A stretch of 64,000 bases of DNA from Chloroflexota bacterium (GTDB taxonomy: Bacteria; Chloroflexota; Chloroflexia; Chloroheliales; Chloroheliaceae), in contig JAQBPB010000090.1 of the NCBI GenBank assembly GCA_028287745.1, positions 62,001-126,000 on the forward strand, in the 5' to 3' direction. Below are positions 58,508 through 64,000 of the stretch, piece after piece. The notes under the pieces were generated by a model. That model searched no databases. It saw nothing but the letters and a program-made list of their open reading frames with translations, and was not told the DNA's origin. Both the position numbers and the translations under genes were made by a program. Positions within the stretch are counted from its first letter, which is position 1, and each line of letters opens with the position of its first letter.

Positions 58508-58678
58508 AAAGACCCGGACCGGGCTGTATGAAAGGCGGGCCGCGTGTGTTTGCGACTGATTTAACATATAGGCCGCCATTTACCAGGCGCTAAACTGTCC
58601 TGGCCCTTTTCGCCGTTTGTACCCCGTTCCGGCTGTTTCCTGAAAGAAATTAATCACACAATAGGAGGACTAATCGAA

Positions 58679-59113
58679 ATGAGTAAGCTTCGTATTGTCA
58701 AAGATGAAGACCACAACCAGGATGCTCGCCCCAACACCCCCGAGCAGTTTGAACGCGACTTGCATCCCCATAGCACCAAGGCAGGTGCGATTGCCTCGGA
58801 CGAAATGGCGGACCGGCAAACCGCCTACAATAACAAAGATATTGTCCGGGCCTACCCCGACCTGTCCGATGATGAGCTAAAACGCCTGACCATCCTGCCG
58901 GAAGGGACCCAGTTGGAACAGGGTACAACTTACTATGACTTGAAGCATCAAGGCCGGGGCGAATTCAGGGCGGGCAGCGGCAAAACCGCCGGTAACGACA
59001 ACTGGTACATTGCCAAGAACCAGACCGATTACCCTCTCTGGAACCGAATTATCGGGGTTGATAACCCTGAACGGTTGGACCAACCCGATAACCAATCCAT
59101 AAATCAGCCATAA
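58679..59113 (+). CDS. Uncharacterised conserved protein of the LSDDELKRL...WNRIIG type
   Basis: 144 residues. After an N-terminal polar region, the block YPDLSDDELKRLTILPEGTQ, then LEQGTTYYDLKHQGRGEF and YPLWNRIIGVDNPERL, matches a pattern I recall from uncharacterised small proteins of Chloroflexota and actinobacteria. There they often occur near stress genes. AGGAGGACTAATCGAA precedes the ATG. It follows the 111-residue gene by about 170 bases in the same direction and ends at a strong terminator. Function unknown. Confidence 0.75.
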   Translation: MSKLRIVKDEDHNQDARPNTPEQFERDLHPHSTKAGAIASDEMADRQTAYNNKDIVRAYPDLSDDELKRLTILPEGTQLEQGTTYYDLKHQGRGEFRAGSGKTAGNDNWYIAKNQTDYPLWNRIIGVDNPERLDQPDNQSINQP

Positions 59114-59114
59114 C

Positions 59115-59150
59115 AAAAAAGGCCCCTGTTTTCCAGGGGCCGCTTTTTTT
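59115..59150. terminator. Bidirectional intrinsic terminator
   Basis: AAAAAAGGCCCCTG and CAGGGGCCGCTTTTTTT arms between the convergent small-protein and reductase genes. Confidence 0.93.
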
Positions 59151-59168
59151 GTTTGAACTTCAGGTGAA

Positions 59169-60029
59169 TCAAGCCTTTAACGGTTCTAGAAATACGTCCA
59201 CCGGGGTCGGGTCTATCCCGGTTACCTTTTTCACCGTATCTGACACCACCTCAAACCCACCCTGGGCCAGCATGCTGTTTATCCAGACCAGGCCTCCGGC
59301 CGCTTCCGGCGGCAGGCCGTTTGATATGTAGTGCGCCTGCAACTCCGCGTTGGAAAGAGCTTCCACCTCAATGGATTTGCCTAGCACCTCTGAAATTCGC
59401 TGGCCCAAATCCCGGTAACTTAGCGCTTCCGGCCCGGTAATGTCTACCGGCCCGCTCAGGTCGGGTTTGCCGGCCAGGATAAGTGCCGCCACCCTGGCGC
59501 AGTCTTCCCTGGCTACATACCCGGTTTTGCCCTCGCCTTGCGGGATAAAAAATTTGCCGTTCGACAACGAGGGTTGCAGCATCCCGGCCAGGCCGTCCCC
59601 GTAAATATTATTGCGTAAAGCGGTCCATTTCAGCCCTGACTCTTTCAGGTGGTTTTCGGTTAAACCGTGGTCGCGTTTAAGAGGGTTTTCCGAATCTGGG
59701 TCGGGATTTACCGCCGAGGTGTAAAATAAGTGCTCCACCCCTGCTTCTTTGGCGGCCCGGATAGCCTGACCGTGCTGTTCGCTCCGGTTCCCGCCGGTAA
59801 GGTCGTCAGTACTTATGATAAGCAGCCGTTTCACTCCCATAAACGCCACTGGCAAAAGGGCCGGTTCGTTAAAGTCGCCTTCCCGAAGCTGTACGCCCTG
59901 CACCGCAAATTCTTCTAACCGGGCGGGATGCCGGGTGACTGCGATAATCTGATTGGCCGGGACCATGGCCAGTAAGTTATTAATGACCAATCGGCCCAGT
60001 TGGCCGTTGGCTCCGGTAATTCCGTACAT
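59169..60029 (-). CDS. NmrA-like NAD(P)-binding reductase (quinone oxidoreductase QorB-like)
   Basis: This 286-residue Rossmann-fold protein starts MYGITGANGQLGRLV with the G-x-x-G-x-x-G nucleotide motif. It continues with VKRLLIISTDD and FYTSAVNPDPDSENPL and WTALRNNIYGDGL, the pattern of atypical short-chain dehydrogenases such as YtfG/QorB. It may reduce quinones or act as a redox sensor. The ATG at 60029 with AAAGGAG seven bases ahead is preferred to the longer frame from 60086. Confidence 0.88.
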   Translation of the reverse strand: MYGITGANGQLGRLVINNLLAMVPANQIIAVTRHPARLEEFAVQGVQLREGDFNEPALLPVAFMGVKRLLIISTDDLTGGNRSEQHGQAIRAAKEAGVEHLFYTSAVNPDPDSENPLKRDHGLTENHLKESGLKWTALRNNIYGDGLAGMLQPSLSNGKFFIPQGEGKTGYVAREDCARVAALILAGKPDLSGPVDITGPEALSYRDLGQRISEVLGKSIEVEALSNAELQAHYISNGLPPEAAGGLVWINSMLAQGGFEVVSDTVKKVTGIDPTPVDVFLEPLKA

Positions 60030-60149
60030 GAGTTTGCTCCTTTGTTCGCCGACCAACCAGGGTAAGTTAGACCGCGTAAGTTCCAATTATCAAGTAAATT
60101 TTCCAGGTGACCAGGGGGTTACTGCCCCGCCCCTTAAATCCAGCCTGCC

Positions 60150-61499
60150 TCACAGGGCGGTCGGGAAAGTCTCCGGTACTTCCTCGGTCGTCAGGTCGGC
60201 AGCCCGGTCCAATGGCTCGACTGCCGTTGTCTCATCGAAATAAAGCAGCGCGTCGAACTGTTCCGGCAACCGGGCCCAGAAATAATGGCTCACCCGCTCC
60301 GACTGCGGCCGGTAAATCACTCCGATGGCCCGTTCCAACCGGGGCTCGTGCAGGCTCTCCAACCGCTGGTCTTTCCTGGTCAAATCCAGGTAAAAAGCGG
60401 GCAGTCCTACCTGGTGAAACAGCAATTCGTAGCTGTTCTCAAGCCCTGGCCGGACCCGCTTGATTTCTACCGGCGCGCCCCAGTCCGAAGCGGCCGCGAC
60501 CGTCCCGGTATAGGTCGAAAATCCTACCAGCACCGCCTGGTTGCCGTAGCGTTCCCGGACCAGTTGCCCCACGTTCAGTTCGCCTCCCTGGCCCATCTGG
60601 GTCGCTCGCGCATCGCCCAGGTGCGAATTGTGGGCCCAGACTACCACCCTGGAATTGTTTACGCGCCGGTCCAGGTACTTTAAAAGCTCGTCCAGCGTTT
60701 CCGCCATATGCGTATCCCGCAGGTTCCAGGAGGACTTGCGGTTATCGAACATGGTCCGGTAGTATTCCTCGGCGTTTTTCACCACCCGGGCGTTTTGCAC
60801 CGCGAAAAAAGCTTCATCGCCTTCAATTCCGTCTGCTCGCCGGGCGTATTCGGGCGCTTTCTGCTGTAGTTCCAACAGTGCGCTGATTACCTGCTTGCGG
60901 CAGGTTTCGTTCATATCAAAACTGGCCGTGTAACCGTAAATTTCGGGATTTTCCTGGGAGTCTTCAAAACAACTGTACCGGAAACGCGCTCGTTGGGCCG
61001 CTTCTGGGTCGGTCCGGTCCAGGTAATCTATGACCGACTCAATAGAACTGTGCAGGCTGTAAAGGTCCAGCCCGTAGAAACCGACTTTTTTCGCCTCCGG
61101 TTGTTCCCGGTTATACCGGCGCAGCCACTCGACAAATTCTTCCACGTCAGTATTGCGCCACATCCAGGTCGGAAAGCGGGTAAAACCGCTCAGAGCTTCG
61201 GCGGCGGTCTTATCGCTACCGCGCCCCTGGATATAACAGTTCACGCGGTAAGCGTCCGGCCAGTCGGCCTCGACAGCTACCGCGTTAAAGCCTTTTTCGG
61301 TTATCAGGCGGCGGGAAATTACCGCCCGTGCCTGGTAAAACTCGTGGGTCCCGTGGCTGGCTTCTCCAAGCAATACCAGCCTGGCCTGGTCTAAATGGGC
61401 CAGTAAAGGGTCGTAGTCCTGCGGTCCGGTTCCATTCAAGGGCCGGGCGGCCTTCCTTATGGTACTGGCTAACTGGTGGCTAATTGATTCTGGTATCAA
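60150..61499 (-). CDS. Erythromycin esterase-like protein
   Basis: 449 residues. The family's active-site landmarks are in order: LVLLGEASHGTHEFYQAR (Glu and His), NAVAVEADWPDAYRVNCYI and VVWAHNSHLGDARA (His). The family hydrolyses macrolide lactone rings in a few members, but most relatives in environmental bacteria are of unknown substrate, so no resistance role is claimed. The start is TTG at 61499 with AGGAGG five bases upstream. It is followed by the NmrA-like gene in the same direction, 120 bases away. Confidence 0.9.
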   Translation of the reverse strand: MIPESISHQLASTIRKAARPLNGTGPQDYDPLLAHLDQARLVLLGEASHGTHEFYQARAVISRRLITEKGFNAVAVEADWPDAYRVNCYIQGRGSDKTAAEALSGFTRFPTWMWRNTDVEEFVEWLRRYNREQPEAKKVGFYGLDLYSLHSSIESVIDYLDRTDPEAAQRARFRYSCFEDSQENPEIYGYTASFDMNETCRKQVISALLELQQKAPEYARRADGIEGDEAFFAVQNARVVKNAEEYYRTMFDNRKSSWNLRDTHMAETLDELLKYLDRRVNNSRVVVWAHNSHLGDARATQMGQGGELNVGQLVRERYGNQAVLVGFSTYTGTVAAASDWGAPVEIKRVRPGLENSYELLFHQVGLPAFYLDLTRKDQRLESLHEPRLERAIGVIYRPQSERVSHYFWARLPEQFDALLYFDETTAVEPLDRAADLTTEEVPETFPTAL

Positions 61500-61664
61500 A
61501 ATGACCTCCTCTCCACATTGCCGGGCGGGTAAGGTTTTGAATTTGAGGAGTACAACAGTCTAAGTCCGGACCAGTAAGTAAATTCGAATGCAGTGTTTCC
61601 CAAAACCTTACCGGGTTTTAATCCGCATACACCTGGGAAACCAGCACAATATGTACCAACCTGG

Positions 61665-62138
61665 CTAGCGCCGGACCCGCGCCACCAATCCCTGGTTGGC
61701 TTTTACCAGTTCGGCCGGACTAATTTTCACCAGGGAATATTCCGAGCCGCCCCCGGTATAAACCTCACTCTTTTCCATCACCCGGGCGTCCACCAGGAAA
61801 GCCGCCTGGTAGCCAAAAGATGGCGTGCCGCCACAGGGATAGCCGCTGAGTTCCAGTATTTCGGCTTCGGTGGCGGGCCGGGCTTCCGCCAGGCCCAGGG
61901 CCCTGGCCGACCGCGACGCGCTGGCCCGGTCCTCGCCCTTGACAATCGCCACAATCAATTGTCCATCCGGCCCGACCAGGCAAATATTTTTCACAAAGTC
62001 GGCCGGGTCAGCCTGGGCCGCCTGCGCGGCTTCCGTCACCGAGTGGCAGGAGGCTTCGAAACTTAAATGCTGAGCTTGCAGGCCGTTTTGCTTGATGTAG
62101 GCTTTTAACTTTCCTTCGTAGTGCGCTTGTTCGTTCAT
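61665..62138 (-). CDS. YbaK/EbsC-type aminoacyl-tRNA deacylase-like protein
   Basis: 157 residues with the YbaK fold landmarks ADFVKNICLVGPDGQLIVAI (conserved Lys), LGLAEARPATEAEILELSGY and CGGTPSFGY, then TGGGSEYSLVKISPAELV. Family members remove wrong amino acids from tRNA (ProX, YbaK). Specificity is not clear. It lies nine bases behind the 68-residue gene. Confidence 0.85.
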   Translation of the reverse strand: MNEQAHYEGKLKAYIKQNGLQAQHLSFEASCHSVTEAAQAAQADPADFVKNICLVGPDGQLIVAIVKGEDRASASRSARALGLAEARPATEAEILELSGYPCGGTPSFGYQAAFLVDARVMEKSEVYTGGGSEYSLVKISPAELVKANQGLVARVRR

Positions 62139-62146
62139 TTCTGCGG

Positions 62147-62353
62147 CTACTCCTGACTGTATTGGTAGTTGCTCAATCCCTGGCTCTTTGAAATCAATTC
62201 AACTATTTCCTTGACCAGTTCCCGGTTTAGAAAAGGGCTGAAGGTCGCCAGGGTTTCCTGTTCTTCTTCATTATAGACCGCGATAACTTCCCAGCCACCG
62301 CCGCTTTGTTCGCGCTGCTCCTGTAAAACTATCGAAATTGGGCGTGTGTTCAT
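62147..62353 (-). CDS. Small hypothetical protein
   Basis: 68 residues from the ATG at 62353, with GGGAGAAG upstream; the frame is open to 62374. It reads ISIVLQEQREQSGGGWEVIA and LATFSPFLNRELVKEIVELI, suggesting a compact beta-alpha unit. No family recognised. It is coupled with the YbaK-like gene eight bases downstream. Confidence 0.6.
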   Translation of the reverse strand: MNTRPISIVLQEQREQSGGGWEVIAVYNEEEQETLATFSPFLNRELVKEIVELISKSQGLSNYQYSQE

Positions 62354-62614
62354 TGGTTCTTCTCCCTTAATCAAAGTTTACATAACCTTATATCATATTA
62401 ATAATTTTAGCATAAACCTTTCATTTTTATTAATGTATGTGCAAATAGGCAGAGCGTAAGTTCCTTGCAGTCGTTTTGTATAATAAAATTAGTACATTTA
62501 AACAAACCCGGGTTGCCCTTAACTGTTTCAAACTTGATATGGGTCAGGTTTTGTGTGATAATGTCATTACGACTAAAAGTACTTCAGGGCGAAGGGAAAC
62601 GAAGAACGGGGTTT

Positions 62615-64000
62615 ATGGCAACTATTTCGATGGGACAAGCACAAAATCCGTTAGTGTTGTCACTGGATGTTGGCAGTAGTTCCCTTAGAGCAAGCCTTTT
62701 CGATGGCGCCGGTCATTCTTTAGACGGCCTGGAAATCAAAACCACTTACCAGTTGGATACTACCCCTGACGGTGGCGTGGAGAAAGACCCCGACGAACTG
62801 CTGGGAATTGCCATTGACGCAATTGACCAACTGCTCGCCCAGGCCGGGCCGCTGGCTAGCCGGATTGAAGGGGTAGCCCTCGATACTTTCTGGCACAGCC
62901 TGATGGGCATTGATAGAGAAGGCCATAGTACCACCCCGCTTTTAACCTGGGCCGATACCCGTAGCGCGGCGGTAGCCCGCCAGCTTACCCGCGAGGTAGA
63001 CGAACATACTCTTCATTCCCGGGTTGGAGTCAAAATTCATCCCAGCTATTTCCCATCCAAGTTGCGCTGGCTCGCGGCAGCTCAACCCACTATCTTCCGC
63101 CGCACCCGTACCTGGCTTTCCTTTGGCGAATATTTCTACCTCAAAATTTTCGGACGCACCCTTTGTAGCATTTCCATGGCGAGTGGCACCGGCCTTTTTG
63201 ACCAGAATAAACGCGATTGGGACCCGGAAGCCCTGGCCCTTTCCGGCATTACCGCCGAGCAGTTGCCTTCTCTTGGCGATACAAACACGCCCTTCAAAGG
63301 ACTTCTGCCCGAATATGCCCTGCGCTGGCCGGTCCTGGCAAATATTCCCTGGTTTCTGGCTGTCGGAGATGGGGCCGCCGGGAACCTCGGCAGCGGCTGT
63401 TTCTCGCCGGACCGTATCGCCGTTATGGTCGGCACCAGCGGGGCTATGCGGGTGGTCTACTCCGGCGAAACAGTAAAAATACCCTGGGGCCTGTGGTGCT
63501 ACCACGCCGACTACCGGCGCTTTGTAATCGGTGGCGCCCTCAGCGAAGGCGGAAACCTGTTCGCCTGGATGCGCCAGAACTTTCAACTTCCCTCAATTGA
63601 AGAAAGCGAATTAGCTTTGAGCCGGCTTGAACCGGACGGCCACGGCCTGACCGTATTGCCTTTCCTGACCGGCGAACGCAGCCCCGGCTGGAACGCCAGC
63701 GCCCGCGCCGCGATTGTCGGCTTGAGCCTGGATACTTCCCCCCTGGAAATCATGCGGGCCGGGCTGGAAAGCATTGCCTACCGCTTTGGTATCCTGCACG
63801 ATATTATGGCGGACGCTTTGCCCCAAGCTTTGCAAATCATTGCCAGCGGCGGGGCTCTTTTGAACTCACCGACCTGGATGCAAATCCTGGCCGATGTTTT
63901 AAACCGGCCGGTCACCGCTTCGGCGGAAGGTGAAACCACCAGCCGGGGCGCGGCTCTACTTGCCCTCGAACAGCTTGGCGTTTTTGGCCCGCTGCCGGAG
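62615..64000 (+). CDS. FGGY-family carbohydrate kinase, gluconokinase-like (partial, 3' end outside window)
   Basis: 462 codons are present; the last about 30-40 are beyond the right edge. The first ATP-binding block is VLSLDVGSSSLRASLFDGAG, substrate segment TWADTRSAAVA follows, and the second phosphate-binding block is VMVGTSGAMRVVY. Later landmarks are LPFLTGERSPGWNASARAAI and IIASGGALLNSPTWMQILAD. The layout and the substrate loop fit gluconate/xylulose kinase-like members. ATG at 62615 is used; ATG at 62630 is an alternative, and no strong ribosome site separates them. It is divergent from the 68-residue gene, with about 260 bases between. Confidence 0.9.
   Translation, partial: MATISMGQAQNPLVLSLDVGSSSLRASLFDGAGHSLDGLEIKTTYQLDTTPDGGVEKDPDELLGIAIDAIDQLLAQAGPLASRIEGVALDTFWHSLMGIDREGHSTTPLLTWADTRSAAVARQLTREVDEHTLHSRVGVKIHPSYFPSKLRWLAAAQPTIFRRTRTWLSFGEYFYLKIFGRTLCSISMASGTGLFDQNKRDWDPEALALSGITAEQLPSLGDTNTPFKGLLPEYALRWPVLANIPWFLAVGDGAAGNLGSGCFSPDRIAVMVGTSGAMRVVYSGETVKIPWGLWCYHADYRRFVIGGALSEGGNLFAWMRQNFQLPSIEESELALSRLEPDGHGLTVLPFLTGERSPGWNASARAAIVGLSLDTSPLEIMRAGLESIAYRFGILHDIMADALPQALQIIASGGALLNSPTWMQILADVLNRPVTASAEGETTSRGAALLALEQLGVFGPLPE

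Noticed and set aside
60150..61499. Macrolide resistance gene
   Set aside because: Erythromycin-esterase family membership is visible, but most environmental members have no shown activity on macrolides and there is no resistance context or mobile element.
62942..63586. 214-codon minus-strand frame opposite the FGGY kinase
   Set aside because: The plus strand encodes a clear kinase with both phosphate-binding blocks.

Overview
The window looks like a chromosomal segment of a heterotrophic, aerobic bacterium, most likely of the phylum Chloroflexota. This placement is an inference. It rests on the gene mix (plant/cyanobacterial-type carotene desaturase, 2-oxoglutarate:ferredoxin oxidoreductase beside a 2-oxoglutarate dehydrogenase), on lipoproteins whose anchor is followed by long Ala/Thr repeats, and on the medium G+C content. 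No phage, insertion sequence with a transposase, CRISPR array or rRNA operon is visible. One tRNA gene, tRNA-Ala(CGC), is present.

Layout. 0-2 kb: start of a threonine-aldolase-like gene, a small membrane protein and an aldo/keto reductase. 2-12 kb: a minus-strand operon lacI - amylo-1,6-glucosidase-like enzyme - solute-binding lipoprotein - two permeases - second (alpha/alpha)6 glycosidase. It starts at a consensus promoter carrying three LacI palindromes at exact 32 bp intervals. 12-21.7 kb: an acid-sugar region with L-fuconate dehydratase, a lactonase-like amidohydrolase, a ribose-type ABC importer, two GntR/FCD regulators and a second enolase-superfamily enzyme. Two promoters here carry a TTGTATAC-type operator, and the most likely route is oxidative L-fucose catabolism. 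22-30 kb: a membrane protein, a radical SAM enzyme behind a 24 bp palindrome, and a four-gene surface-glycan operon (GT2, methyltransferase, two GT-C-like membrane proteins). 30-36 kb: NUDIX, recR, GH13 alpha-glucosidase, CrtP-like desaturase, DUF952, GNAT and a CheY-like receiver. 36-45 kb: korAB and, divergently, sucAB. 45-53 kb: tRNA-Ala, a glycosidase, a methyl-accepting protein, a B12-type radical SAM protein and a NarL-type regulator. 53-59 kb: a copper-response locus (csoR and a 1264-residue CopA) plus small acidic proteins. 59-64 kb: NmrA-like reductase, erythromycin-esterase-like protein, YbaK-like deacylase and a truncated FGGY kinase.

How it works together. Two sugar-import regulons dominate the left third. 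Each has its regulator in the operon and an operator placed on or in the core promoter, and each has a strong hairpin directly behind the binding-protein gene. The copper locus uses the same promoter logic: CsoR boxes sit in the -35/-10 spacer and near +13. The most unusual protein is the copper ATPase. Behind its eighth membrane helix it has an extra helix and a region of about 290 residues with two similar His/Met-containing modules, probably outside the cell, which suggests a built-in metal acceptor or chaperone.
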